This document shows positions 8,553 to 17,313 of a stretch of 64,000 nucleotides of DNA, one piece after another. Below the pieces are notes generated by a model. The model was not told the DNA's origin. It saw nothing but the letters and a program-made list of their open reading frames with translations, and made no database searches. The stretch comes from Brachybacterium endophyticum (GTDB lineage: Bacteria > Actinomycetota > Actinomycetes > Actinomycetales > Dermabacteraceae): positions 496,001-560,000 of the forward strand of contig NZ_QFKX01000001.1 of assembly GCF_003130585.1 (NCBI RefSeq). Direction: 5' to 3'. The position numbers and the translations under genes are program-made. Numbering within the stretch: the stretch's first letter is position 1; each line of letters opens with the position of its first letter.

Positions 8553-9958
8553 ATGACGAACGATCCCGACCGGTCGCCGGCCGCGGTCCCCGCCGCGCAC
8601 CCGCCGACGACCACGGTCCCCGCGCCGGACCCGGTAGCCCGCCGTCGCGCGATCGTCGCCGGCAGCGTCGGCAACTTCATCGAGTGGTACGAGTTCGGGA
8701 TCTACGGCTTCTTCGCCACGATCATCGCCGCGCACTTCTTCTCCGCGAGCGACCAGTCCGGCCTCCACGCGCTCATCGCGACCTACGCCTCCTTCGCGAT
8801 CGGCTTCTTCTTCCGCCCGATCGGCGCGGCCCTGTTCGGCCGGATCGGAGACCGCATCGGCCGACGCCCCACCCTGGTCATCGTCCTGGTGACGATGTCG
8901 GTGGCGACCGCGCTGATCGGATGCCTGCCCACCCATGCCGCGATCGGCATGGCCGCGCCGATCCTGCTCACGCTCGTGCGGATCATCCAGGGGCTCTCCG
9001 CCGGCGGGGAGTTCGGCGGTGCGGTCTCGGTGATGACCGAGTTCGCCCCGGGCGCGGCCTCTACGGCGCCTGGCAGTCCTTCACCGTGGCGCTCGGCCTG
9101 CTGGTCGGAGCAGGCACCTCGGCGCTGCTCGCGACGGTTCTCAGCGAGGACGCCCTCACCGCCTGGGGCTGGCGGATCGGCTTCCTGGTCGCCCTGCCGC
9201 TCGGGGCCGTCGCCCTCTGGCTGCGACTGCGACTGGAGGAGACACCGGCTTTCTAGGCGGCCGGCACCCCTGGCCGCGCCGACACCCGCGTCGCTCCCGA
9301 GGGTCGCGCCGATGCCGACGGCCCAACCGAGCGCCCCCTCGCGCCCGCTCGCCCGGGGCTCGGAGAGACCGTGCGTGCGATCGGCAGCGGGATCGCTCGA
9401 CTGATGGGCTGGTCGGCCGCCGGCTACACGTTCCTCGTCGTCATCCCGTCCTATCTGCAGTCGAGCCTGGGGGCGACGTTCCAGGAGTCGCTGGTCTCGA
9501 CCGTGGTCGCCAACGCCGGCTTCGCGGCCTCGATCCTGCCCGCCGGATGGCTCTCGGACCGCATCGGCCGGCGCCCCGTCATGCTCGCGGGCACGGTGCT
9601 GATCCTCGTGCTCGCCCTGCCCCTCCTGCACCTGCTGCAGCATCCCGAATCGGGGGCCGCGCTGCAGGGCGGCGCGGTGTTCGTCGCCGGATTCGTGGTG
9701 GGCATGATCGCCGGACCCGGCCCCGCGATGCTGGCCGAGATGTTCCCGACCACCGTGCGCTACACCGGCCTCGGCCTCGCCTATTCGCTCTCGAACGCCG
9801 TGTTCTCCGGCTGCGCGGGGCTCATCATCACGAGCCTCATCGAGGCGACCGGCAACGTGGACGTGCCCGCCTACTACGTGATGGCCACCTGCGCCGTGAG
9901 CGCGGTGGCCATCGCGACCCTGCGCGGCAGGGCGCACCGGGAGGCGCTGCGGTCCTGA
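8553..9958 (+). pseudogene. MHS-family MFS transporter, broken by a frameshift and a stop
   Basis: The product would be a metabolite:H+ symporter of about 468 residues. It begins with the MHS signature GNFIEWYEFGIYGFF, then RIGDRIGRRPTL between helices 2 and 3. At about 9050 the frame shifts by -1 inside a CCCCGGG run: MTEFAPG is continued by GRGLYGAWQSFTVALG only in the next frame. That frame then hits an in-frame TAG at 9254-9256 after LEETPAF. Downstream of the stop the same frame continues with IGSGIARLMGWSAAGYTF and the remaining helices to 9958. Two independent lesions argue for a genuine pseudogene rather than one sequencing error. The TAG fits a CAG-to-TAG change. Confidence 0.85.
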
Positions 9959-9983
9959 GGATCCACGGCAGGCCCGACGCCCG

Positions 9984-11210
9984 TCAGCTCTCGGCCCGAA
10001 TGCCCTTCTCCAGCCCCTGCACCCGGAACTCCTCGACGTGGTACGGCCAGTCGGGGCCGGTGTGCCACTGGGAGACCGTGAGGTGCAGGTCGTCCAGGGT
10101 CGAGCCGGGGACGATGTAGCCGCCGTAGAGCTGGGCGACGCGCTCGTCGTCCTCGTGGCCCCAGTCGCAGCCCCACAGCAGGGTCTCGGAGAAGGCCGCG
10201 TCCCGGAGCTCCTCGGGCGAGGTCGCCGCCTTCAGGTCGATCCGGTAGAGCCCGGAGTTGAAGTAGGTGAGCACGGTGCGGTCCTCGACCCGGCGCAGGC
10301 ACATCTCGCCGATGGACCCGTCGATGATCGGCTTCGGGGCCTTGCCCCACTCCCACGAGGTCCCGTCGGCTTCGACGGGGCCGTAGGTCTCGTAGGCGTC
10401 GGGGTCGAGGATCTTCGACGCCGGCACGCGCTGCAGGATCGCGCCCTTGTCGCGCTGGAACCCGCTGGTCAGCAGGTGGACGGTCCCGCCGTCCTCGTCG
10501 AGGCTCCAGGTGGCCTGCTGGCAGAAGCCGGCCAGGTGATCGCCCGGGAACATCTCCGTGGTCTGCTCCCAGGTCTCCCCGGAGTCCTTCGAGGTCCAGA
10601 TCTCGGTGCGCGCGACGTTGCCGAAGCCGGCATTGGCCATCACCCACAGGTACATGGTCCCGTCCACGGTGATCACGTCGCCGGGCAGGTACGTGCTGAT
10701 GGGGCCCTCGTGGTCGTAGTCGATCAGCTGCTCGGCACGCTCCCCGCCCACGGCGCCGCTCCAGCGCAGCCCGGAGGCGCTGGGCCGGCGGCGGTCCTTC
10801 GCGTACAGGGCGACGGGGGAGGTCCAGCGGCCCGAGCCCACCTTGGCGCCCTCGAAGGTGTCGCCGAAGACGGCCAGGATGCGCCCGTCCGGCGTGCGGC
10901 AGGGGACGCCCAGGTCGGTGGCCTCGAAGCCGTAGTCCGAGGTCACGCCGGGGCCGCTGAGCGTCGCGATGCGAGAGACCCGCGGCCGACGGTAGTGCGG
11001 GTTCGGCCTCGGCCTCGGTGCCGCGTCGGCACGCTGGGCGCCACGGGCCTGCACGAGCGCCGCGGCCCCCAGGGTGCCTGCGCCGAGCGCGAGAGCACCT
11101 CCCCGCAGGACCGAGGAGCGGGGGACGGCCGCGTCCCTGGGCTCCCTGCCGGTGTCATCGCTCGATCGGTCGGTGCTCGTGCGGTCGCGGTCGTTGTCGC
11201 TGGTCTCCAC
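9984..11210 (-). CDS. secreted DUF4185 (GH183-type) protein, putative endo-D-arabinanase
   Basis: The 408-residue protein begins at a GTG preceded by GAGGGAG; the open frame extends upstream, but an operator lies there. A polar N-terminus is followed by a signal peptide (PRSSVLRGGALALGAG ... ADAAP), then the DUF4185 propeller-like domain: DLGVPCRTPDGR, LAVFGDTFEG, GAVGGERAEQL, TEIWTSKDSGETWEQ and LTVSQWHTG. DUF4185 is CAZy family GH183, whose characterised members are endo-acting D-arabinanases. The putative Tat motif has Arg-Ser in place of the twin Arg, so the export route is uncertain. It shares its layout with the second DUF4185 protein at 16040-17224, suggesting an old duplication. The activity is inferred from family and context. 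Confidence 0.8.
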   Translation of the reverse strand: METSDNDRDRTSTDRSSDDTGREPRDAAVPRSSVLRGGALALGAGTLGAAALVQARGAQRADAAPRPRPNPHYRRPRVSRIATLSGPGVTSDYGFEATDLGVPCRTPDGRILAVFGDTFEGAKVGSGRWTSPVALYAKDRRRPSASGLRWSGAVGGERAEQLIDYDHEGPISTYLPGDVITVDGTMYLWVMANAGFGNVARTEIWTSKDSGETWEQTTEMFPGDHLAGFCQQATWSLDEDGGTVHLLTSGFQRDKGAILQRVPASKILDPDAYETYGPVEADGTSWEWGKAPKPIIDGSIGEMCLRRVEDRTVLTYFNSGLYRIDLKAATSPEELRDAAFSETLLWGCDWGHEDDERVAQLYGGYIVPGSTLDDLHLTVSQWHTGPDWPYHVEEFRVQGLEKGIRAES

Positions 11211-11283
11211 GGGAACTCCCTCGGGGATCGTCGGGCCTCGTCGCCCTGCGCCCCGCACCCTACCGGGGTGCCACGTGCCTGGC

Positions 11284-11293
11284 AATCGTTTAC
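11284..11293 (-). promoter_or_regulatory. LacI-type operator upstream of the first DUF4185 gene
   Basis: The minus strand reads GTAAACGATT, identical to the operator core at 15841-15850. It lies 74 bp upstream of the GTG start of the DUF4185 gene. No convincing -35/-10 pair was found beside it. Confidence 0.6.
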
Positions 11294-11337
11294 TCATCGA
11301 AAGCGAGCCCGCGTCCTCCTCGTCGACCTCGCGCCGG

Positions 11338-11390
11338 TTTACAGGTTCAGTGGTCCCTCCTAAAGTGAGCGCAACGCGGGAAAACGTTTA
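11338..11390 (+). promoter_or_regulatory. promoter and LacI-type operator of the beta-propeller glycosidase gene
   Basis: TTTACA (11338-11343) and TAAAGT (11361-11366) are separated by exactly 17 bp. Fifteen bases downstream is AAAACGTTTA (11381-11390), which contains the perfect 8-bp palindrome AAACGTTT, the usual core of LacI/GalR operators. It lies 97 bp centre to centre from the divergent operator at 11284-11293. Confidence 0.6.
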
Positions 11391-11492
11391 TCGGTCACTG
11401 CCGTCCGGAGCGTGTGGGAACGCCGTCTCCGCACGAGCCCGAGCCGCCTGACGTCGCCCTGACCCTCCAGCTCGTCGCCCCGGGAGCCCTCG

Positions 11493-12557
11493 ATGCCACC
11501 TGAGAACCTCACCCCTTCCGAGACCTCGACGCCACCGGCGGAGGGCCTTGCTCCGCTCGATGCGGCCGCCGACCCGCCCATCGCCCTGACCCCGGGCCAG
11601 AAGCGGCATCTGCTGGATGCCTCGCCCTCCCCGCGCGCCCCCTGGTACATCAACGACCACACCGTGGTGCGCGACGAGCAGGGCACCTGGCACGTGTTCG
11701 GGATCTGGCACCCCGAACCGGCCGCGCCGCTGGACGAGACCTTCTTCCTCCATGCCTCGGCGCCCTCCCTGACCCCGGACGCCTGGAGCATCCACGACCC
11801 CGTCCTGCACGCTCGCACCGACCTCGGCGAGACCCACGTCTGGGCTCCTCACGTGATCCGCCACGAGGGCAGCTACCTGATGTTCTACTGCGGCGGTACC
11901 GCCGACCACACCCGCTACCGGATCGAGCTCGCGACCAGCACGGACCTGTTCACCTGGGAGCACCACCAGGGCGGACCGGTGTTCGAGGACGGCTTCGACG
12001 CCCGGGACCCGATGGTGCTGCGCGACGGGGACCGCTGGCTCATGTACTGCACCCGCACCTCGCGACCGGGCGGCGGCTTCCACGAGGTCTCGGTGCGTCA
12101 GAGCAGGGACCTGGTGACGTGGTCCGCCCCGAGCGTCGCCTACCGCTCGACGCAGAGCGGGACCGTCGGCGGGCCGACGGAGTCCCCCTTCGTGGTGCCG
12201 GTGACGGCCGACGGTGCGATCGCCGATGCCGCGCCTGCCGATGCCGTGCCCGCCGATACCTCGCCCGCCGATGCCGTGCCCGCCGGCGCCGCGCCTGCCG
12301 ACGGCGCCGGCCGCCCGGAAGGGTGGATCCTCTTCGTGTGCGAGTCCGGCGAGTACGACCGCACGCTCGCCTACTTCTCCCGCGATCCGATGCACTTCGA
12401 GGACGCGGGCCGGATCGAGGTCGACCTCGACGAGCACTGCGCCGAGATCGTGGTGGACCCCGGGACTTCCCGCTCCGTCTGGATCACGGGTGGGGGCTGG
12501 GGCAGGGGAGGACTGAGCATCCGCCCCCTGCGGATCACTTCAGCCCGGCCATCTTGA
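11493..12557 (+). CDS. five-bladed beta-propeller glycosidase (GH43/GH32-like)
   Basis: The 354-residue cytoplasmic protein (no signal peptide) has the three acidic signatures of the GH43/GH32 beta-propeller clan: INDHTVV near residue 53 (candidate catalytic base), GFDARDPMVL near 168, and PTESPFVV near 228 (candidate proton donor). Family members hydrolyse furanosides such as arabinans and fructans. Gene context favours an arabinofuranoside or related oligosaccharide imported by the adjacent ABC system. An Ala/Pro/Asp insert of five-residue repeats follows the PTESPFVV blade. It converges with the downstream permease gene, overlapping its 3' end by 23 bp. The exact family needs a profile search. 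Confidence 0.75.
   Translation: MPPENLTPSETSTPPAEGLAPLDAAADPPIALTPGQKRHLLDASPSPRAPWYINDHTVVRDEQGTWHVFGIWHPEPAAPLDETFFLHASAPSLTPDAWSIHDPVLHARTDLGETHVWAPHVIRHEGSYLMFYCGGTADHTRYRIELATSTDLFTWEHHQGGPVFEDGFDARDPMVLRDGDRWLMYCTRTSRPGGGFHEVSVRQSRDLVTWSAPSVAYRSTQSGTVGGPTESPFVVPVTADGAIADAAPADAVPADTSPADAVPAGAAPADGAGRPEGWILFVCESGEYDRTLAYFSRDPMHFEDAGRIEVDLDEHCAEIVVDPGTSRSVWITGGGWGRGGLSIRPLRITSARPS
12221..12303 (+). repeat. degenerate 15-bp repeats encoding (ADA/TxP) units
   Basis: About five imperfect 15-bp units of the type GCCGATGCCGTGCCC encode an ADAAP-ADAVP-ADTSP-ADAVP-AGAAP run inside the beta-propeller protein. It interrupts a blade after the PTESP motif, so it must form a surface loop. Slippage-type expansion is likely. 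Confidence 0.8.
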
Positions 12558-13437
12558 TGTTCGCGATGATCTGACGCTGGAAGATCAGGAACAGCACGAT
12601 GATCGGCGCGGCCGCCAGGGCGGACCCCGCCATCAGCAGTCCCAGCTCGCTCGAGCGCTCCCCGCGGAAGTTCGCGAGGTATTGCTGGACCTGGAACAGA
12701 TCCGGGTTCGTGATCGTCAGCACGGGCCACACGAAGCTGTTCCAGTAGGCCATGAACGAGCCGATCCCGACCACGACGAACGGCGCCTTGGACAGCGGGA
12801 TGAAGATGCGGAAGTACACGCCCCAGCGTCCGCAGCCGTCCACACGGGCGGCCTCCTCCAGGCTCGAGGGGATGTTCAGGTAGAACTGGCGCACGAAGAA
12901 CACGTGGGCGGCGGTCGCCATGCCCGGCAGGATCAGCACCGCGAGGGTGTCCAGCATGTAGAGCTTCGTGACCACGATGAAGCTGGTCAGCAGGATCGTC
13001 ATGCCCGGGATGAACATTGTCATCAGCACCAGCGGCCACACGATCCGCTTGCCCACGAACTCCAGCCTCGCGAAGGCGTACGCCGCCATCGAGTTGATGA
13101 CGATCGAGCCGGTGGTGAAGATGACCGCCCCGAAGCCGGTGAGCGCGAGGGTGCGCACGAAGGACGGGTCGCTGAGGATCTGGACGTAGTTCTGGACCTC
13201 CCACACGTCGGGGAAGAACTGGAACGGGGTGCGGATCACCTCGGTGCGCAGCTTGAACCCGGAGATCACCATCCACGCCAGCGGGAACAGCGCGAGCAGC
13301 ACGATGACGGCGCCGGCGAGCGTCTTCAGCGCGAGCAGCGCCAGGCGCGAGGGCGTCAGCTTCTTGCGCCGACGAGCGGGCAGGGCGGTCTCGGTGGTCG
13401 TCGGCGCGAGGACGGGAGCGGCCTGGGTGATCGCCAT
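12535..13437 (-). CDS. sugar ABC transporter permease, MalG/CUT1 type (system 1)
   Basis: The 300-residue membrane protein has six predicted helices after a short basic cytoplasmic N-terminus (ARRRKKLTPSR). The conserved EAA loop near the end reads EEAARVDGCGRWGVYFRIFIPLS, which contacts the ATPase. The C-terminus QRQIIANIKMAGLK is typical of MalG-type permeases. It is the last gene of a binding protein - permease - permease operon. No ATPase is encoded, so the system probably uses a shared MsiK-type ATPase encoded elsewhere, as in many actinobacteria. One base separates it from the preceding permease gene. Confidence 0.9.
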   Translation of the reverse strand: MAITQAAPVLAPTTTETALPARRRKKLTPSRLALLALKTLAGAVIVLLALFPLAWMVISGFKLRTEVIRTPFQFFPDVWEVQNYVQILSDPSFVRTLALTGFGAVIFTTGSIVINSMAAYAFARLEFVGKRIVWPLVLMTMFIPGMTILLTSFIVVTKLYMLDTLAVLILPGMATAAHVFFVRQFYLNIPSSLEEAARVDGCGRWGVYFRIFIPLSKAPFVVVGIGSFMAYWNSFVWPVLTITNPDLFQVQQYLANFRGERSSELGLLMAGSALAAAPIIVLFLIFQRQIIANIKMAGLK

Positions 13438-13438
13438 G

Positions 13439-14368
13439 TCAGTCCACCAGCTTCTCGGAGTTGACGATCCGGAAGATCACCGAGGAGATCGAGCCCAGCA
13501 CCGCGAACAGCAGCATCGCCGCCGCGATCGAGTAGCCGACGTAGGTGTCCTTCCGGAAGTGGTTGAAGATGAAGAGGTTGGGCAGCTCGGTCGCGTGCTG
13601 GGGTCCGCCCGCCGTCATCACCAGCGGCAGCTCGTACTGCTGGATCGAGGCGACGAAACCGGTGACCAGCAGGAACAGCAGCACGTTCTTGATCTGGGGG
13701 ACGGTGATGTACCGCGTGCGCTGCCACCACGAGGCGCCCTCGAGCTCGGCCGCCTCGTAGAAGCTCTGCGGGACGTCCAGCAGCGCCGCGATCATGATCA
13801 GCGTCGAGATCCCGAGCCCCAGCCAGACGGCCGGCAGCGCGATCGCCCCGAGCGCCCAGCGCGGGTCCCCGAGCCAGGCCTGATTGGGCAGGCCGACCAC
13901 GTTGATCAGCGCGTTGAGGATCCCGCCGGAGTAGTCGTAGATCATCACGAAGGTGATCGAGGCGATCACCCCGGAGATCACCGAGGGGATGTAGATGCTG
14001 ATCTTCAGCAGCGTCGAGACGCGCCGGGAGACGGAGACGGCGAGCGAGGCGATCAGGAACGAGAGCACGAGCGAGACCGGGACCGTCATCACCACGAAGA
14101 CGAGCCCGCGGCCGATCGCCTGCCAGAACCTGTCGTCCCCGAGCACGTCGGCGTAGTTCTTCACGCCCACGAACTGCGAGGGCGTGTAGAAGCTCCAGTC
14201 GAAGAAGCTCAGGTAGATCGCCTGGATCGCCGGCCAGACGACGAACGTCCCCAGCAGCACGAGCACGGGCGCCAGCATGATGTAGGCCATCAGGGAGTCC
14301 CGCCGCCGCGCCGACGAGCGCACGGGACGCGCGTCCGGCGCGGCCGCCGCCTCCCGGAGCGCGCTCAC
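13439..14368 (-). CDS. sugar ABC transporter permease, MalF/CUT1 type (system 1)
   Basis: The 309-residue protein has a basic N-terminus, then MAYIMLAPVLVLLGTFVVWP as first helix and five further membrane segments. The EAA loop YEAAELEGASWWQRTRYITVPQ sits between helices 4 and 5. It pairs with the MalG-type permease that follows. Its start overlaps the stop of the binding-protein gene by four bases (ATGA), so translation is coupled. Substrate specificity cannot be read from the permease; neighbouring glycosidases suggest arabinofuranose oligosaccharides. Confidence 0.9.
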   Translation of the reverse strand: MSALREAAAAPDARPVRSSARRRDSLMAYIMLAPVLVLLGTFVVWPAIQAIYLSFFDWSFYTPSQFVGVKNYADVLGDDRFWQAIGRGLVFVVMTVPVSLVLSFLIASLAVSVSRRVSTLLKISIYIPSVISGVIASITFVMIYDYSGGILNALINVVGLPNQAWLGDPRWALGAIALPAVWLGLGISTLIMIAALLDVPQSFYEAAELEGASWWQRTRYITVPQIKNVLLFLLVTGFVASIQQYELPLVMTAGGPQHATELPNLFIFNHFRKDTYVGYSIAAAMLLFAVLGSISSVIFRIVNSEKLVD

Positions 14369-15723
14369 TTGCTCTCCATCTCCTTGTGCGCCTTCGCGAG
14401 ATCCTCGCGATCGATGACCTTCTGGATCTCGGTGTTCGCCTTCTTCAGGGCGTCCTTCGGGCTCGCCTCACCGGTCATCCCCGACTGGATCGCATCACCC
14501 AGCGCCGCGTTGATGTCGAAGGGGTACTGGGACTCGGGGACGCAGAACGGCACGATGTCCTCGAAGACCACCGAGGACCAGGGGGCGTCCTTCGACTTCG
14601 GGTCCTTGTTCACCACGTCGGTGACCTTCTGGCGAGCGGGAGCCTTGGTGAACTGGGTGTCCACGAAGAAGGGCTTCAGGACCTCGGGATCACCGCCCAG
14701 GGCCCAGGTGAAGAACGTCGCGGTGGCCTCGGGCTCCTTCGACTTCGCGTCGATCAGCCACTTCATGTTGCCGATCGTCGAGATCGACGTCTCGAGGTCG
14801 CCGTCGTTCTGGACCCACGGCGCCATGCCGGTGGTCTTGACCTTGTCGGGGTAGTCGGCGGCGATCTCCGACATCGCCCAGGACCCCTGGGAGAGCATCG
14901 CGACCTTGCCCTCGCCCAGGGGCTGCGCCGAGTTGCCGGCGCCGAGCGGCTGACGCGGCATCCACTTGTTCTCCTGCAGGGTCTTGTAGAAGCCGATGAG
15001 GTCCTCGTACTTGGGGTCCATCGCATCGGCCTTCGACCAGTCGTCGGAGACCGGGAGGTGGCCGGCGACGTGCTGCTGCGCGGCCACGGTCGTCCAGCCG
15101 AAGGTGTCCGGGTCGCCGGCGGTGCCCACGCAGAACTGGCCGTTCTTCAACAGCGGGGCGATCTTCTCGCAGGCCTGGAACATCTCGTGCCAGGTGGTCG
15201 GCGGCTTCTCCGGGTCCAGGCCCGCCTTCTCGAACAGGTCCTTGTCCCACAGCAGGGTGACCTGGGGCTCGAGCAGGAGGGGGAAGCCGAACCACTTCCC
15301 CTGGTACTGCGAGACCTCCTTGGCCTGGTCGGTGATCTCGTCGAAGACCTTCGCTTCGATCAGGTCGTCGAGCGGTTTGAGGAGCCCGGTGCGGGCGTCG
15401 GTGTCCAGACGTCCCGACTTGATGTACATGTCGGGGGCGTTGCCCGCGGCCTGTGCGGCCTTGAGCTTCTGGTCCCAGGCGTCCGCCGGGACCACGGTGT
15501 AGTTGACGAACACGTCCTCCTGGGCGTCGTTGAAGTCCTCGACGACCTTCTTGTACCAGGCGTTCTCCGGGGTGGTGAACACCGATCCCCAGAACTCGAC
15601 GTTGGTGCGGCTCTTGGCCCGTGAGTCCTCGGCCTTCTGTCCGGGCGTGCCGCTGCCGCACGCCGCGAGGGATGCGGCCGTGAGCCCGGCGGCCGCGGTG
15701 GTGAGGAGAGTCCTTCTGCGCAT
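14365..15723 (-). CDS. extracellular sugar-binding lipoprotein (ABC system 1)
   Basis: The 452-residue protein starts MRRRTLLTTAAAG and has the lipobox SLAAC with lipidated Cys22, so it is anchored to the outside of the membrane. The rest is a CUT1-family binding protein (family 1): VEFWGSVFTTPENAWYKKVVEDF, AAGNAPDMYI, WFGFPLLLEPQVTLLWDKDLFEKAGLDPE and GSWAMSEIA segments. The ATG was chosen because it gives an intact lipoprotein signal; the open frame upstream runs into the promoter. It is the first gene of the three-gene operon and is preceded by an operator-controlled promoter. Confidence 0.9.
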   Translation of the reverse strand: MRRRTLLTTAAAGLTAASLAACGSGTPGQKAEDSRAKSRTNVEFWGSVFTTPENAWYKKVVEDFNDAQEDVFVNYTVVPADAWDQKLKAAQAAGNAPDMYIKSGRLDTDARTGLLKPLDDLIEAKVFDEITDQAKEVSQYQGKWFGFPLLLEPQVTLLWDKDLFEKAGLDPEKPPTTWHEMFQACEKIAPLLKNGQFCVGTAGDPDTFGWTTVAAQQHVAGHLPVSDDWSKADAMDPKYEDLIGFYKTLQENKWMPRQPLGAGNSAQPLGEGKVAMLSQGSWAMSEIAADYPDKVKTTGMAPWVQNDGDLETSISTIGNMKWLIDAKSKEPEATATFFTWALGGDPEVLKPFFVDTQFTKAPARQKVTDVVNKDPKSKDAPWSSVVFEDIVPFCVPESQYPFDINAALGDAIQSGMTGEASPKDALKKANTEIQKVIDREDLAKAHKEMESK

Positions 15724-15840
15724 CGGATGCTTCTTCCTCGGTGCGTCGCTGCACCGTGTCCCCGACCCCGCCATGTCCGCTGTGTCGGAGTCCCCACGCT
15801 GGGATCCGGCGGCACCTGCGGCGTTCTCCCGGATGGGAGA

Positions 15841-15883
15841 AATCGTTTACGCAGAGTGTAGGAAGGGGGTGCGGGGTCGTCAA
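15841..15883 (-). promoter_or_regulatory. promoter and LacI-type operator of ABC system 1
   Basis: On the minus strand TTGACG (15883-15878), a 17-bp spacer and TACACT (15860-15855) form a strong sigma70-like promoter. The operator core GTAAACGATT (15850-15841) begins four bases after the -10 box, so a bound LacI protein would cover the transcription start. It lies 118 bp upstream of the binding-protein ATG. Confidence 0.75.
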
Positions 15884-15997
15884 CACCGTGCGCGACGGGT
15901 CGGATGCCCCGTGCGGGAGTCCGGTCCCGGGTATGACGCCGGGGATCAGCGCAGACGCGACCCAGGCGGCGGTCGGAAGCGGCCGACCGCCGCCGGT

Positions 15998-16007
15998 AAT
16001 CGTTTCC
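15998..16007 (-). promoter_or_regulatory. second LacI-type operator upstream of ABC system 1
   Basis: The minus strand reads GGAAACGATT, identical to the core at 20588-20597. No promoter adjoins it. Its centre is 157 bp from the operator at 15841-15850, close to 15 helical turns, so it may act as an auxiliary site for looping. The rest of the 15724-16039 gap holds nothing else recognisable. Confidence 0.6.
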
Positions 16008-16039
16008 TCATCGTGACCTGCCGACGTCGGCGCCGAGGG

Positions 16040-17224
16040 TCAGAACGCCCCGTCGGCACGCACCAGCATCGAGCGATAAGGGTGCTGCGTCGCGGTGTTC
16101 CACTGGCTGACCACGAGGTGCATGCTCTGCGGGGTGGAACCGGGCACCTGGTACGCGCCGTAGAGCTGGGCGATCCGGTCGGGTCCCTCGTTCCCCCAGT
16201 CGGCACCGTGCACGAGCGTCGTGCGGGGAGCGTCGTGCAGATTCGCCGTCGGCCCGTCGGCGAGCAGCGCCTCGATCGTGTAATGGCCGGCGTCGAACCA
16301 GGTCAGCAGCCAGGAGCCGTCCTCCATCACCCGCCAGCACATCTCGCCGAAGGCGCCGTCGAGAACCGGTGTCAGGGTGTCGCCCCAGGCCCATTCATCA
16401 GCGGGGATGCCCCAATACTCGTAGGCATCGGGATCGAGGATCTTCTCCACCGGGACCCGCAGCAGATAGACGGGCTTGTTGCGCTGGAAGCCGGTGGCGA
16501 GTGCGTAGACGTGTCCGTCCTCGGGATGCAAGGCCCAGGTGGCGAGCTGGACGTTGCCTTCTTTGTGGTTACCGGCGAACAGTGGCGTGGCCTCCCAGGT
16601 GGCCCCGGAATCGTGCGAGGTCCAGATCTCGGTGCCCGAGACGTCGCCGAGCGACTCGTTGCGCATCACCCACAGGTGCATGGTGTCGCCGAGGGTGATC
16701 ACGTCCGCCGGCAGCACGGTGTACTTGCCGCCGACGTGGTCGTAGGGAGCGAGCTGCTCCGCCCGCTCACCGCCCACGGCACCGGTCCACTCGATGGTCT
16801 CCGTGGGCTGCACGTCTTCCGCGTAGAGACCCGTGGGGGAGCGCCAGTCGTTCTCGGGGGCGTTGACGCCGTCCTCGTCGATGTAGGAGTCGCCGAACAC
16901 GTAGAGGACCCGGCCGTCCGGGGTGCGCGCCGGGATCCCGAGGTCGGTGCGCTCCATCTGGAACCGCGTCGTGATCCCGCGCCCGGTGATCGGGCCGAGG
17001 TTCTCGACCGAGGGCTCCGCGGCCGGCGCCGGGGAGGTCGGTGTGGGGGTGGCCGGCGCGGGGGTGGTCGGTGCTGGCGAGGCAGGGGGCGCGGCCTCGG
17101 CCCCCGGGGCCCCTGTTGCGGAGAGGCCTGCCGCGGTGAGTCCCGCTCCGGCGGCGGCTCCCCAGCGCAGGAAGCCCGAGCGGCTGAGGTTCTCGGTGCT
17201 GTGTCCGGCATCGTCGTCGATCAT
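16040..17224 (-). CDS. secreted DUF4185 (GH183-type) protein, second copy
   Basis: The 394-residue protein is taken from the ATG opening MIDDDAGHS, which has a GAGGAG Shine-Dalgarno site; an ATG 36 bases upstream lacks one. It has a Tat-like signal (SRSGFLRWGAAAGAG) with Arg-Ser in place of Arg-Arg, a Pro/Ala/Thr linker, then the DUF4185 domain: TDLGIPARTPDGR, LYVFGDSYIDEDG, GAVGGERAEQL, TEIWTSHDSGATWEA, GFQRNKPVYLLRVPVEKILDPDAYEYWG and VVSQWNTATQHPY. GH183 enzymes are endo-D-arabinanases. It lies between the two ABC systems, so one copy per importer may generate different oligosaccharides. The catalytic acids could not be fixed without an alignment. Confidence 0.8.
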   Translation of the reverse strand: MIDDDAGHSTENLSRSGFLRWGAAAGAGLTAAGLSATGAPGAEAAPPASPAPTTPAPATPTPTSPAPAAEPSVENLGPITGRGITTRFQMERTDLGIPARTPDGRVLYVFGDSYIDEDGVNAPENDWRSPTGLYAEDVQPTETIEWTGAVGGERAEQLAPYDHVGGKYTVLPADVITLGDTMHLWVMRNESLGDVSGTEIWTSHDSGATWEATPLFAGNHKEGNVQLATWALHPEDGHVYALATGFQRNKPVYLLRVPVEKILDPDAYEYWGIPADEWAWGDTLTPVLDGAFGEMCWRVMEDGSWLLTWFDAGHYTIEALLADGPTANLHDAPRTTLVHGADWGNEGPDRIAQLYGAYQVPGSTPQSMHLVVSQWNTATQHPYRSMLVRADGAF

Positions 17225-17313
17225 CGGAATGCTCCTCGGGGTGTTCGTCGTGCTGCTCATCGGATGGACAGGAACACGCGGAGCGGCCGGCGACCGCGCC
17301 GAGCGGGACGGAC

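Noticed and set aside
6654..8936. Long antisense frame opposite the LacI and S33 peptidase genes
   Set aside because: Same artefact: third-position GC keeps the opposite strand open, and the opposing genes have recognisable active sites and a start with promoter-like sequence.
9045..9060. Programmed -1 frameshift in the MHS transporter
   Set aside because: No slippery heptamer, stimulatory hairpin or internal Shine-Dalgarno was evident, and the restored frame soon meets a second lesion (TAG at 9254).
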